Counted from the stretch's first letter, positions 41,365 through 50,924 are shown. The stretch: DNA of 64,000 nucleotides from Streptococcus mitis (GCA_018364455.1 JAGZLW010000004.1:1-64000); one strand, 5' to 3'. The notes: generated by a model not told the origin, from the sequence alone. Numbers and translations are program-made.

Positions 41365-41367
41365 GAT

Positions 41368-43620
41368 ATGAAGTGGACAAAAAAAATAACCCGATTTGCG
41401 ATTAGAAACCGTAAATCTCCAGCAGAAAACCGTAAAATAGTGGGGAAGTACATCAGCTTGTTAGCTGTCGTACTTTTCGCTGTCTTTTTGGTCAATTTTG
41501 CTGTTATTATCGGGAGTGGTAGTAAATTTGGAACAGATCTAGTCAAAGAGGCTAAGAAAGTTCACCAAACAACCCGAACAGTTCCTGCCAAGCGTGGAAC
41601 TATCTATGACCGAAATGGAGTGCCTATCGCAGAAGATGCGACCTCTTATAATGTCTATGCTGTTATTGACAAAAAATACAAGTCAGCAACGGGAAAAATT
41701 CTTTATGTAGAGGATTCGCAGTTTAATAAGGTAGCAGAAATTTTCCATAAGTATTTGGATATGGATGAGGCTTATGTGAAAGAGCAACTGGCTCAACCAA
41801 ATCTGACCCAGGTTTCCTTTGGTGCAAAAGGAAATGGGATTACATATGCCAATATGATGGCTATTAAAAAAGATTTGAAAGATGCTAGTGTGGAAGGGAT
41901 TGACTTTACAACTAGCCCTAACAGAAGCTATCCAAATGGACAATTTGCTTCTAGCTTTATTGGCTTAGCCCAACTTCATGAAAATGAGGATGGTAGTAAG
42001 AGTTTGTTAGGGACTTCTGGTTTGGAGAGTTCTTTAAATACCATTCTTGCTGGGACAGACGGTATTATTACCTATGAAAAAGACCGTGTAGGAAATATCG
42101 TACCAGGTACAGAACTGGTATCGCAACAAACTGTGGATGGCAAGGATGTTTATACAACATTGTCTAGTCCGCTACAATCTTTCATGGAAACTCAGATGGA
42201 TGCCTTTCTAGAAAAAGTAAAAGGTAAGTATATGACCGCGACCTTGGTCAGTGCAAAGACCGGTGAAATCCTCGCTACCACCCAACGACCTACCTTTAAT
42301 GCAGATACTAAAGAAGGAATCACTGAGGACTTTGTTTGGCGTGATATTCTTTATCAAAGTAACTATGAACCAGGATCAGCCATGAAGGTTATGACGTTAG
42401 CTTCTTCTATTGATAATAATACCTTCCCAAGTGGAGAATACTTCAATAGCAGTGAATTCAAAATAGCGGATGCGACGACTCGAGATTGGGATGTTAATGA
42501 AGGTTTGACTACTGGTGGGATGATGACTTTCTTACAAGGTTTCGCTCACTCCAGTAATGTTGGAATGAGTCTACTTGAACAAAAAATGGGAGATGCTACT
42601 TGGTTGGATTATCTAAAACGCTTTAAATTTGGGGTTCCAACTCGCTTTGGCTTGACAGATGAATACGCTGGTCAACTTCCAGCTGATAATATTGTTAGTA
42701 TTGCTCAAAGCTCATTTGGGCAAGGAATTTCAGTGACACAAACACAAATGCTTCGTGCCTTTACAGCTATTGCTAATGATGGAGTTATGCTGGAGCCAAA
42801 ATTTATAAGTGCTATTTATGATACTAACAATCAGTCTGTACGTAAGTCACAAAAAGAAATAGTAGGAAATCCTGTTTCCAAAGAGGCAGCAAGCACAACT
42901 CGAAATCACATGATCTTAGTTGGGACGGACCCTCTATATGGAACTATGTATAATCACTACACAGGAAAGCCAATTATAACAGTTCCTGGACAAAATGTAG
43001 CAGTTAAATCCGGTACGGCTCAAATCGCTGATGAGAAAAATGGAGGATACTTGGTTGGTTCTACCAATTATATTTTCTCAGCTGTGACTATGAATCCTGC
43101 TGAAAATCCTGATTTTATCTTGTATGTAACGGTTCAACAGCCTGAGCATTATTCAGGTATCCAGTTGGGAGAATTTGCCAATCCTATTTTGGAAAGGGCA
43201 GTGGCTATGAAAGATTCCCTTAACCTGCAATCTACCGCTAAAACGTTAGATCAGGTAACCAATCAAAGCGCTTATGCCATGCCTAGCATCAAGGACATTT
43301 CACCTGGCGATTTGGCGGAAGCCTTACGTCGCAATATTGTGCAACCAATCGTTGTAGGAACAGGAACAAAGATTAAAGAATCATCTGTAGAAGAAGGAAC
43401 CAATCTTGCTCCTAACCAGCAAGTTCTCCTCTTATCTGATAAAGCAGAGGAAGTTCCAGATATGTATGGTTGGACAAAAGCAACCGCAGAAGCTTTTTCT
43501 AAGTGGTTAAATATAGAACTTGAATTTGAAGGTTCAGGCTCTACTGTGCAGAAGCAAGATGTTCGTGCTAATACAGCTATTAAGGGCATTAAAAAAATTA
43601 CATTAACTTTAGGAGACTAA
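41368..43620 (+). CDS. pbpX: Penicillin-binding protein 2x
   Basis: A 750-residue class B PBP: a cytoplasmic start, one transmembrane helix (about 30-50), a dimerization/pedestal domain, the transpeptidase domain and two PASTA repeats at the C-terminus. The catalytic motifs fall on exactly the residue numbers used for S. pneumoniae: S337-A-M-K340, S395-S-N397 and K547-S-G-T550. It is the essential septal transpeptidase. The first motif carries Ala338 where susceptible pneumococci have Thr (STMK); T338A is a known beta-lactam resistance substitution. Gln552 and His394 are unchanged. It is followed by mraY after 1 base. Confidence 0.97.
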   Translation: MKWTKKITRFAIRNRKSPAENRKIVGKYISLLAVVLFAVFLVNFAVIIGSGSKFGTDLVKEAKKVHQTTRTVPAKRGTIYDRNGVPIAEDATSYNVYAVIDKKYKSATGKILYVEDSQFNKVAEIFHKYLDMDEAYVKEQLAQPNLTQVSFGAKGNGITYANMMAIKKDLKDASVEGIDFTTSPNRSYPNGQFASSFIGLAQLHENEDGSKSLLGTSGLESSLNTILAGTDGIITYEKDRVGNIVPGTELVSQQTVDGKDVYTTLSSPLQSFMETQMDAFLEKVKGKYMTATLVSAKTGEILATTQRPTFNADTKEGITEDFVWRDILYQSNYEPGSAMKVMTLASSIDNNTFPSGEYFNSSEFKIADATTRDWDVNEGLTTGGMMTFLQGFAHSSNVGMSLLEQKMGDATWLDYLKRFKFGVPTRFGLTDEYAGQLPADNIVSIAQSSFGQGISVTQTQMLRAFTAIANDGVMLEPKFISAIYDTNNQSVRKSQKEIVGNPVSKEAASTTRNHMILVGTDPLYGTMYNHYTGKPIITVPGQNVAVKSGTAQIADEKNGGYLVGSTNYIFSAVTMNPAENPDFILYVTVQQPEHYSGIQLGEFANPILERAVAMKDSLNLQSTAKTLDQVTNQSAYAMPSIKDISPGDLAEALRRNIVQPIVVGTGTKIKESSVEEGTNLAPNQQVLLLSDKAEEVPDMYGWTKATAEAFSKWLNIELEFEGSGSTVQKQDVRANTAIKGIKKITLTLGD

Positions 43621-43621
43621 T

Positions 43622-44602
43622 ATGTTTATTTCCATCAGTGCTGGAATTGTGACATTTTTACTAACTTTGGTAGGAATTCCGGCCTTTATCCAATTTTATA
43701 GAAAGGCGCAAATTACAGGCCAGCAGATGCATGAGGATGTCAAACAGCATCAGGCAAAAGCTGGCACGCCAACTATGGGGGGACTTGTTTTCCTCATTGC
43801 TACAGTTGTGGTGAGTTTCCTTCTTGCTCTTTTTGCAAAACAATTGACTAATAATGTAGGAATGATTTTGTTCATCTTGGTCCTTTATGGACTTGTCGGA
43901 TTTTTGGACGACTTTCTCAAGGTTTTTCGTAAAATCAATGAGGGCCTTAATCCTAAGCAAAAATTAGCTCTTCAGCTCCTAGGTGGGGTCGTTTTCTACC
44001 TTTTCTATGAGCGTGGGGGAGATATGCTTTCAGTCTTTGGTTACCAAGTGCATCTAGGGATTTTCTATATTCTTTTCGCCCTTTTCTGGCTAGTCGGTTT
44101 TTCAAACGCAGTAAACTTGACAGACGGAATTGATGGTCTAGCTAGTATTTCCGTTGTGATTAGCTTGTCTGCCTATGGAGTTATTGCCTATGTGCAAGGT
44201 CAGATGGATATTCTTCTAGTGATTCTGGCCATGATTGGTGGTTTGCTCGGGTTCTTTGTCTTTAACCACAAGCCTGCTAAGGTCTTTATGGGAGATGTGG
44301 GAAGTTTGGCTCTCGGTGGAATGCTGGCAGCTATCTCTATGGCCCTCCACCAAGAATGGACTCTCTTGATTATCGGAATTATTTATGTCTTTGAAACAAC
44401 TTCAGTCATGATACAAGTCGGTTATTTCAAAATGACAGGTGGTAAACGTATTTTCCGTATGACACCTGTGCATCACCATTTTGAGCTTGGAGGATTGTCT
44501 GGTAAAGGAAATCCTTGGAGCGAGTGGAAGGTTGACTTCTTCTTTTGGGGAGTGGGGCTTCTAGCAAGTCTCCTAACCCTAGCAATTTTATATTTGATGT
44601 AA
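43622..44602 (+). CDS. mraY: Phospho-N-acetylmuramoyl-pentapeptide transferase
   Basis: A 326-residue polytopic enzyme with about ten helices. The conserved loops are GTPTMGGLVFL, FLDDFLKVF (catalytic Asp pair), NAVNLTDGIDGLA, FMGDVGSLALGG and MTPVHHHFEL. It transfers phospho-MurNAc-pentapeptide to undecaprenyl phosphate to make lipid I in the cytoplasmic membrane. It is the last gene of the rsmH operon and is followed 6 bases later by a terminator. Confidence 0.97.
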   Translation: MFISISAGIVTFLLTLVGIPAFIQFYRKAQITGQQMHEDVKQHQAKAGTPTMGGLVFLIATVVVSFLLALFAKQLTNNVGMILFILVLYGLVGFLDDFLKVFRKINEGLNPKQKLALQLLGGVVFYLFYERGGDMLSVFGYQVHLGIFYILFALFWLVGFSNAVNLTDGIDGLASISVVISLSAYGVIAYVQGQMDILLVILAMIGGLLGFFVFNHKPAKVFMGDVGSLALGGMLAAISMALHQEWTLLIIGIIYVFETTSVMIQVGYFKMTGGKRIFRMTPVHHHFELGGLSGKGNPWSEWKVDFFFWGVGLLASLLTLAILYLM

Positions 44603-44608
44603 GAATGG

Positions 44609-44634
44609 CACCCTGATATTTCAGGGTGTTTTTG
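44609..44634 (+). terminator. Terminator of the rsmH-mraY operon
   Basis: CACCCTGA-TATT-TCAGGGTG (44609-44628) followed by T residues. Confidence 0.92.
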
Positions 44635-44650
44635 CTTTTTAAAAAATATT

Positions 44651-44900
44651 GGTCAATTAAAGTCAAAATCCTTGACCTTTTCTGACTAATGTAGTATATT
44701 ATGAACGTAAGGTAAATGAAAGCCTTACTAGAACACTTATTTAAAGTAAAATAGAAAGAGGTGGGGTCTATGTTTAATCTAGAAATCTTTAGAAGTAAAG
44801 ATAGTCTACTCCTGCTTGAAAAAGAAAAACCAGAAATAGTACGTAGAGTAGCAATCTAGCTAGTCTAAATTTTTTGAAACAAAGGTCAAAGATAGTCAAT
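44651..44900 (+). promoter_or_regulatory. clpL promoter with three CtsR-like operators
   Basis: CtsR binds tandem GGTCAAA-type heptamers. Site 1: GGTCAATTAAAGTCAAA (44651-44667). Site 2, inverted: TTGACCTTTTCTGACT (44672-44687), which overlaps the -35. Site 3: GGTCAAAGATAGTCAAT (44884-44900), downstream in the leader. The promoter is TTGACC (44672-44677), 17 bases, TATATT (44695-44700). The leader is about 230 bases and holds a 29-codon ORF. Confidence 0.85.
44770..44859 (+). CDS. Possible 29-residue leader ORF before clpL
   Basis: ATG at 44770 after AAAGAGGTGGGG, then 29 codons (begins MFNLEIFRSKDSLLLLEKEK) and TAG. Small basic-acidic peptide, no family recognised. The strong RBS-like sequence and location between two CtsR sites suggest it is translated from the clpL transcript. 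It could instead be a remnant. Confidence 0.4.
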   Translation: MFNLEIFRSKDSLLLLEKEKPEIVRRVAI

Positions 44901-44936
44901 ATCAGTAATAATAAATAACAAAAAGAGGTAAAGAAT

Positions 44937-47042
44937 ATGAATAACAACTTTAATAACTTTAACAATATGGATGATTTATTTAATCAATTGATGGGAGGGA
45001 TGCGAGGCTATAGTTCCGAAAACCGTCGCTACCTAATCAATGGACGTGAAGTGACACCTGAGGAATTTGCTCACTATCGTGCAACTGGTCAATTGCCAGG
45101 AAATGCAGAAGCTGATGCACAAATGCCACAACATACGTCAGGTATGAAACAAGACGGTGTCCTTGCTAAACTAGGTCGTAACTTGACAGCAGAGGCGCGT
45201 GAGGGCAAATTAGATCCTGTTATCGGACGAAACAAGGAAATTCAAGAAACATCTGAAATCCTTTCACGCCGTACCAAGAACAATCCTGTTTTGGTTGGAG
45301 ACGCAGGTGTTGGTAAGACAGCAGTTGTCGAAGGTTTGGCACAAGCCATTGTGAACGGTGATGTTCCAGCTGCTATTAAGAACAAGGAAATTATTTCCAT
45401 TGATATCTCTGGTCTTGAGGCTGGGACTCAATACCGTGGTAGTTTTGAAGAAAACGTTCAAAACTTAGTCAACGAAGTGAAAGAAGCAGGAAATATTATT
45501 CTCTTCTTTGATGAAATTCACCAAATTCTTGGTGCTGGTAGCACAGGTGATGGTCAAGGATCTAAAGGTCTTGCTGATATCTTGAAACCAGCTCTTTCTC
45601 GTGGAGAATTGACAGTGATTGGGGCAACGACTCAAGATGAATACCGTAATACTATCTTGAAAAATGCAGCCCTTGCTCGTCGTTTCAACGAAGTCAAGGT
45701 TAATGCTCCATCTGCTGAAGATACTTTCAAGATTCTTCAAGGAATTCGTGATCTCTATCAACAACACCACAATGTCATCTTGCCAGATGAAGTCTTGAAA
45801 GCAGCAGTGGATTATTCTGTTCAGTATATTCCTCAACGTAGCTTGCCAGATAAGGCTATCGACCTTGTCGATGTTACGGCAGCTCACTTGGCGGCACAAC
45901 ATCCTGTAACAGATGTTCATGCTGTTGAACGTGAAATAGAGGTAGAAAAAGACAAGCAAGAAAAAGCAGTTGAGGCAGAAGATTTTGAAGCAGCTTTAAA
46001 CTATAAAACACGCATCGCAGAATTGGAAAAGAAAATCGAAAACCACACAGAAGATATGAAAGTGACTGCAAGTGTCAACGATGTGGCTGAGTCTGTAGAA
46101 CGAATGACCGGTATTCCAGTGTCACAAATGGGAGCATCAGACATAGAACGTCTGAAAGATATGGCTCATCGTCTGCAAGATAAGGTAATCGGTCAAGATA
46201 AGGCAGTAGAAGCAGTGGCCCGTGCTATCCGTCGTAACCGTGCTGGTTTTGATGAAGGTAATCGCCCAATCGGTAGCTTCCTCTTTGTAGGACCAACTGG
46301 GGTTGGTAAGACGGAGCTTGCTAAGCAATTGGCGCTAGATATGTTTGGGACCAAGGACGCAATCATTCGTTTGGATATGTCTGAATACAGTGACCGAACA
46401 GCTGTTTCTAAGCTAATTGGTACAACAGCAGGCTATGTGGGTTATGATGACAATAGCAACACCTTAACAGAACGTGTTCGTCGCAATCCATACTCTATCA
46501 TTCTCTTGGATGAAATTGAGAAGGCTGATCCTCAAGTCATTACCCTTCTCCTCCAAGTCTTGGATGATGGTCGTTTGACGGATGGACAAGGAAATACGGT
46601 GAACTTCAAGAACACTGTCATTATTGCGACCTCAAATGCTGGATTTGGTTATGAAGCAAACTTGACAGAAGATGCGGACAAACCAGAATTGATGGACCGT
46701 TTGAAACCATTCTTCCGTCCAGAATTCCTCAACCGCTTTAATGCAGTTATTGAGTTCTCACACTTGACTAAGGAAGACCTTTCTAAGATTGTGGACCTTA
46801 TGTTGGTTGAAGTTAACAAGACGCTTTCTAAGAAAGACATTGACTTGGCAGTGAGCGAAGCTGTTAAAGAATACATGACTGAGGAAGGCTACGATGAAGT
46901 CATGGGTGTTCGTCCACTCCGTCGTGTGGTTGAACAACAAATCCGTGACAAAGTCACAGACTTCCACTTGGATAACCTTGATGCTAAACACCTAGAAGCT
47001 GACATGGAAGATGGTGTTTTGGTCATTCGTGAAAAAGCCTAA
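44937..47042 (+). CDS. clpL: ATP-dependent Clp protein ATPase ClpL
   Basis: A 701-residue HSP100 chaperone with two AAA+ modules. The first Walker A is GDAGVGKTAVVEG (about 122-134) with ILFFDEIH; the second is GPTGVGKTELAKQ (about 450) with ILLDEIEKADP. A UVR-like coiled middle domain lies between (about 335-375). The start is short and Asn-rich (NNNFNNFNNMDD), typical of ClpL, which replaces the ClpB-type N-domain. It remodels aggregated proteins and is heat inducible; the CtsR sites fit that. AGAGGTAAAGA precedes the ATG. Confidence 0.96.
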   Translation: MNNNFNNFNNMDDLFNQLMGGMRGYSSENRRYLINGREVTPEEFAHYRATGQLPGNAEADAQMPQHTSGMKQDGVLAKLGRNLTAEAREGKLDPVIGRNKEIQETSEILSRRTKNNPVLVGDAGVGKTAVVEGLAQAIVNGDVPAAIKNKEIISIDISGLEAGTQYRGSFEENVQNLVNEVKEAGNIILFFDEIHQILGAGSTGDGQGSKGLADILKPALSRGELTVIGATTQDEYRNTILKNAALARRFNEVKVNAPSAEDTFKILQGIRDLYQQHHNVILPDEVLKAAVDYSVQYIPQRSLPDKAIDLVDVTAAHLAAQHPVTDVHAVEREIEVEKDKQEKAVEAEDFEAALNYKTRIAELEKKIENHTEDMKVTASVNDVAESVERMTGIPVSQMGASDIERLKDMAHRLQDKVIGQDKAVEAVARAIRRNRAGFDEGNRPIGSFLFVGPTGVGKTELAKQLALDMFGTKDAIIRLDMSEYSDRTAVSKLIGTTAGYVGYDDNSNTLTERVRRNPYSIILLDEIEKADPQVITLLLQVLDDGRLTDGQGNTVNFKNTVIIATSNAGFGYEANLTEDADKPELMDRLKPFFRPEFLNRFNAVIEFSHLTKEDLSKIVDLMLVEVNKTLSKKDIDLAVSEAVKEYMTEEGYDEVMGVRPLRRVVEQQIRDKVTDFHLDNLDAKHLEADMEDGVLVIREKA

Positions 47043-47065
47043 GACAGAATTTTGAGAATAAAAAG

Positions 47066-47098
47066 AAGGAACCAGCTGAAAAAACTGGTTCCTTTTTT
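47066..47098. terminator. Terminator between clpL and luxS
   Basis: AAGGAACCAG (47066-47075) pairs with 47085-47094, then a T-run. The A-rich left flank lets it serve the convergent luxS gene as well. Confidence 0.9.
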
Positions 47099-47102
47099 AC
47101 GT

Positions 47103-47585
47103 TTAAATCACATGGCGTTCAAAGGCATCATCTGAAATCCCTTGTTCAAGGATGAGTTTTGCCCATTCTTTAGCAGAAAAGAGGCTGTGATCCTTGTAGT
47201 TTCCGCAAGATTCGATGGTTGTTCCAGGGACATCTTCCCAAGTAGTAGTCTCAGCGATTTCCTTGAGCGAATCCTTGATAACAGTTGCAATTTCAGCACT
47301 GGTGTGACGTCCCCACATAATCATGTGGAAGCCTGTACGGCACCCAAATGGTGAACAGTCAATCATACCGTCAATGCGGGTACGGATGAGTTTGGCTAAG
47401 AGGTGCTCAATAGTATGAAGGCCAGCAGTAGGGATAGAGTCTTCGTTTGGTTGCACCAAGCGAATATCATAATTGGAGATGATGTCTCCTTTTGGTCCTG
47501 TTTCTTCCCCAATCAAGCGGACATAAGGTGCTTTAACAATAGTGTGGTCAAGTTCAAAACTTTCAACAATAACTTCTTTTGACAT
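47103..47585 (-). CDS. luxS: S-ribosylhomocysteine lyase LuxS
   Basis: A 160-residue protein, the usual LuxS length. I start at MSKEVIVESF (47585), after GAAAGGATTT; a longer in-frame extension upstream has no support. The zinc site HTIEHLL (about 54-60) and the later cysteine in GCRTGFHMI, with catalytic Cys near 84, are present. It makes homocysteine and the AI-2 precursor DPD in the activated methyl cycle. It is convergent with clpL. Confidence 0.97.
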   Translation of the reverse strand: MSKEVIVESFELDHTIVKAPYVRLIGEETGPKGDIISNYDIRLVQPNEDSIPTAGLHTIEHLLAKLIRTRIDGMIDCSPFGCRTGFHMIMWGRHTSAEIATVIKDSLKEIAETTTWEDVPGTTIESCGNYKDHSLFSAKEWAKLILEQGISDDAFERHVI

Positions 47586-47644
47586 GGTAAATCCTTTCAG
47601 TTTTCTAATTTCATTATAACACAAAGCTGGCTCCTGAGACAGAG

Positions 47645-47672
47645 TGAAAACCTCTCCGAGAGTGGAGAGGTT
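47645..47672 (-). terminator. Terminator of the DUF1846 gene
   Basis: AACCTCTCC (47649-47657) pairs with 47664-47672; on the minus strand TTTT follows. It lies 8 bases after the stop of the gene at 47680. Confidence 0.85.
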
Positions 47673-47679
47673 GAAATCG

Positions 47680-49164
47680 TTATTTACGATACAAGCGGTC
47701 GTATTGGTAGTAAGGGTCAAAGGTTACGTTGATACCCAGTTTACGAAGGACATTCTTGTCTTCATCAGTCAAGATGATGGTTGAGTGGGCTTCGCTTCCT
47801 TTGAGGTTGCCAAGTTCTTCCATGGCATGCGCAGCGTCAGAATTTTCCGTAGCTGTGATAGCAAGTGCAATCAAGATTTCATTTGAATGCAGGCGTGGAT
47901 TGCGACTACCTAGATGATCGATTTTAAGACCTTGGATTGGCTTAACAACTTCAGGCTCGATTAGTTTTACTTCTTTAGCGATGTCAGCTGATTTCTTGAT
48001 GGCGTTGATCAAGGCAGCGGCTGTAGGACCAAAGAGTTCTGAGTTCTTACCAGTGACAATTTCCCCAGTTGGCAATTCAAGGGCTAGGGCTGGTCCGCCA
48101 GTTTCTTCAGCTTTTTGGCGGGCAACGACAGCAACCTTACGGTCTGCAGGTGTGATTCCGAGGTCGTTCATAAGCAACTCAATTTTCTTGACAGCAGCTT
48201 CGCCAACTTTTTCGGCTTTAAAATCAAGAACAGTCTGATAGTAGCGACGGATGATTTCTTGTTTAGAGGCTTCGATAGCAGCCTCATTATCTGTAATAGC
48301 GAAACCAACCATGTTGACACCCATATCTGTCGGAGAAGCGTATGGAGACTCTCCTAGAATGCGTTCCAACATGCGTTTGAGCACTGGGAAAATCTCGATA
48401 TCACGGTTGTAGTTGACAGTGGTTTCTCCGTAGGTTTGGAGATGGAAGGGGTCAATCATGTTGACATCATCAAGGTCAGCTGTGGCAGCCTCGTAGGCCA
48501 AGTTAACAGGGTGATGAAGGGGAAGATTCCAAACTGGGAAGGTTTCAAATTTAGCGTAGCCAGACTTGATACCATTGATTTGGTCGTGGTACATATTTGA
48601 CATACAAGTTGCCAATTTTCCAGAACCAGGTCCAGGAGCGGTTACGACGATCAAGTTGCGACTAGTTTTGATGTAGTCATTTTTTCCCATGCCTTCTGGA
48701 GAAATGATGTGATCCATATCCGTCGGATATCCTTTGATTGGATAATGAAGATAAGAATCAATTCCGTTTTTCTCAAGTTGATTGCGGAAGGCATCTGCAG
48801 CGGGTTGGCCAGCGTACTGTGTAATGACCACTGAGCCGACAAAAATTCCCAATTCATTGAATTTATCAATCAAACGAAGAACTTCTTGGTCATAAGAAAT
48901 GCCCAAGTCACCACGTGCTTTGGAATGCTCGATATTACTTGCATTAATAGCAATCACGACCTCAACCTGCTCTTTCAATTCTTGCAAGAGCTTGATTTTA
49001 TTGTCAGGCTCATAACCAGGAAGAACACGAGCAGCGTGGAAATCTTCTAACATTTTGCCACCAAACTCCAAGTAGAGCTTGCCGTCAAATTGGTTAATGC
49101 GCTCCAAAATGTGGTCGCGCTGTAGATTCAAATATTGTTCAGAACTAAAAGCTTGTTTTTTCAT
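47680..49164 (-). CDS. DUF1846 family protein
   Basis: A 494-residue cytoplasmic protein, conserved in streptococci next to luxS. Landmarks are LYLEFGGKMLEDFHAARVLP near the N-terminus and the GPGSGKLATCMSNMYHD segment, which looks like a P-loop-type nucleotide site. HLGSRNPRLHSNEILIALA lies near the C-terminus. The biochemical role is not established to my knowledge. It has its own terminator, and the gap to dexB is only 150 bases. Confidence 0.9.
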   Translation of the reverse strand: MKKQAFSSEQYLNLQRDHILERINQFDGKLYLEFGGKMLEDFHAARVLPGYEPDNKIKLLQELKEQVEVVIAINASNIEHSKARGDLGISYDQEVLRLIDKFNELGIFVGSVVITQYAGQPAADAFRNQLEKNGIDSYLHYPIKGYPTDMDHIISPEGMGKNDYIKTSRNLIVVTAPGPGSGKLATCMSNMYHDQINGIKSGYAKFETFPVWNLPLHHPVNLAYEAATADLDDVNMIDPFHLQTYGETTVNYNRDIEIFPVLKRMLERILGESPYASPTDMGVNMVGFAITDNEAAIEASKQEIIRRYYQTVLDFKAEKVGEAAVKKIELLMNDLGITPADRKVAVVARQKAEETGGPALALELPTGEIVTGKNSELFGPTAAALINAIKKSADIAKEVKLIEPEVVKPIQGLKIDHLGSRNPRLHSNEILIALAITATENSDAAHAMEELGNLKGSEAHSTIILTDEDKNVLRKLGINVTFDPYYQYDRLYRK

Positions 49165-49244
49165 TTTTTTACCTCTGACCTCTATTATAATAAAAAATTG
49201 GAAGTTAGGAAACTATGGAGTTAAAAAAGGAATCAAAAAGATTA

Positions 49245-49282
49245 GGCAAACGCTTGCACAAAACTCTGAAAAGCGCTATCAT
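49245..49282 (+). promoter_or_regulatory. dexB promoter with two cre-like sites
   Basis: TTGCAC (49254-49259), 17-base spacer, TATCAT (49277-49282). Two 14-mers match the CcpA-binding cre consensus TGWAARCGYTWNCW at 12 of 14 positions: GGCAAACGCTTGCA (49245-49258) over the -35 and GAAAAGCGCTATCA (49268-49281) over the -10. Confidence 0.65.
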
Positions 49283-49316
49283 AGACTATAGATTATTAAA
49301 ATAATGAGGTAAGAAG

Positions 49317-50924
49317 ATGCAAGAAAAGTGGTGGCACAATGCCGTAGTCTATCAAGTTTATCCTAAGAGCTTTATGGATAGCAACGGAGATGGAATTGGT
49401 GATTTGCCAGGTATTACCAGTAAGTTAGACTATCTAGCTAAGTTAGGAATTACAGCGATTTGGCTTTCTCCAGTTTATGACAGTCCTATGGATGATAATG
49501 GCTATGATATTGCTGATTACCAAGCGATTACAGCTATTTTCGGAACCATGGAGGACATGGACCAACTGATCGCGGAAGCTAAGAAACGTGATATTCGTAT
49601 CATCATGGACTTGGTGGTCAATCATACCTCAGATGAACATGCTTGGTTTGTTGAGGCATGTGAAAATCCTGATAGCCCTGAGCGAGACTACTATATCTGG
49701 CGGGACGAACCCAATGATTTGGAGTCTATCTTTAGTGGGTCTGCTTGGGAATACGATGAAAAGTCAGGTCAATACTATCTTCACTTCTTCAGCAAGAAAC
49801 AGCCTGATCTCAACTGGGAAAATGAAAAACTTCGCCAGAAAATTTATGAAATGATGAACTTCTGGATTGATAAAGGCATTGGTGGCTTCCGTATGGATGT
49901 CATTGACATGATTGGCAAAATTCCTGACGAGAAGGTAGTCAATAATGGTCCTATGCTTCACCCCTATCTCAAGGAAATGAATCAAGCGACCTTTGGAGAT
50001 AAAGATCTCTTGACAGTAGGGGAGACTTGGGGAGCAACGCCTGAGATTGCTAAGTTCTACTCAGATCCAAAGGGACAAGAATTGTCTATGGTCTTCCAGT
50101 TCGAACACATCGGTCTTCAGTATCAGGAAGGGCAACCTAAATGGCACTATCAAAAAGAGCTGAATATCGCTAAGTTAAAAGAAATCTTCAACAAATGGCA
50201 GACAGAATTAGGAGTTGAGGACGGATGGAATTCCCTCTTCTGGAACAATCATGACCTTCCTCGTATCGTCTCTATCTGGGGAAATGACCAAGAATATCGC
50301 GAAAAATCTGCCAAAGCCTTTGCAATCTTACTTCATCTCATGAGAGGAACTCCTTATATCTACCAAGGTGAGGAGATTGGGATGACCAACTATCCGTTTG
50401 AAACATTGGACCAAGTAGAAGATATTGAATCCCTCAACTATGCGCGTGAGGCTCTTGAAAAAGGTGTTCCGATAGAAGAAATCATGGACAGTATCCGTGT
50501 CATTGGTCGTGACAATGCCCGTACCCCTATGCAATGGGACGAGAGCAAAAACGCTGGTTTCTCAACAGGTCAACCTTGGTTGGCAGTCAATCCAAACTAT
50601 CAAGCAATCAACGTTCAAGGAGCGCTGGCAGATCCAGATTCTATTTTCTATACTTATCAGAAGTTGGTCCAAATCCGTAAGGAGAACAGCTGGCTGATTC
50701 GAGCTGACTTTGAATTGCTTGATACAACTGACAAGGTCTTCGCCTATATCCGTAAAGATGGGGACCGTCGTTTCTTAGTTGTGGCCAACTTGTCCAATGA
50801 AGAGCAAGAATTGACAGTAGAAGGGAAAGTCAAATCTGTTTTGATTGAAAACACCGTGGCTCAAGAAGTTTTTGAAAAACAAATCTTGGCTCCATGGGAT
50901 GCTTTCTGTGTAGAATTACTATAA
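49317..50924 (+). CDS. dexB: Glucan 1,6-alpha-glucosidase DexB
   Basis: A 535-residue GH13 enzyme. It begins WWHNAVVYQVYPKSFMDSNGDG and shows region I DLVVNHTSDEH (about 97-107), region II GFRMDVIDM with the nucleophile Asp near 195, region III with Glu in TVGETWG, and region IV FWNNHDLPR. It releases glucose from the non-reducing ends of alpha-1,6-glucans and isomalto-oligosaccharides in the cytoplasm. It marks the left boundary of the capsule locus in pneumococcus and relatives. Likely under catabolite control (cre-like sites). Confidence 0.96.
   Translation: MQEKWWHNAVVYQVYPKSFMDSNGDGIGDLPGITSKLDYLAKLGITAIWLSPVYDSPMDDNGYDIADYQAITAIFGTMEDMDQLIAEAKKRDIRIIMDLVVNHTSDEHAWFVEACENPDSPERDYYIWRDEPNDLESIFSGSAWEYDEKSGQYYLHFFSKKQPDLNWENEKLRQKIYEMMNFWIDKGIGGFRMDVIDMIGKIPDEKVVNNGPMLHPYLKEMNQATFGDKDLLTVGETWGATPEIAKFYSDPKGQELSMVFQFEHIGLQYQEGQPKWHYQKELNIAKLKEIFNKWQTELGVEDGWNSLFWNNHDLPRIVSIWGNDQEYREKSAKAFAILLHLMRGTPYIYQGEEIGMTNYPFETLDQVEDIESLNYAREALEKGVPIEEIMDSIRVIGRDNARTPMQWDESKNAGFSTGQPWLAVNPNYQAINVQGALADPDSIFYTYQKLVQIRKENSWLIRADFELLDTTDKVFAYIRKDGDRRFLVVANLSNEEQELTVEGKVKSVLIENTVAQEVFEKQILAPWDAFCVELL

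Noticed and set aside
47586..47720. N-terminal extension of LuxS by 45 residues
   Set aside because: Extension overlaps the neighbouring terminator and gene end; LuxS normally begins near MSKEV and a purine-rich RBS precedes that ATG.
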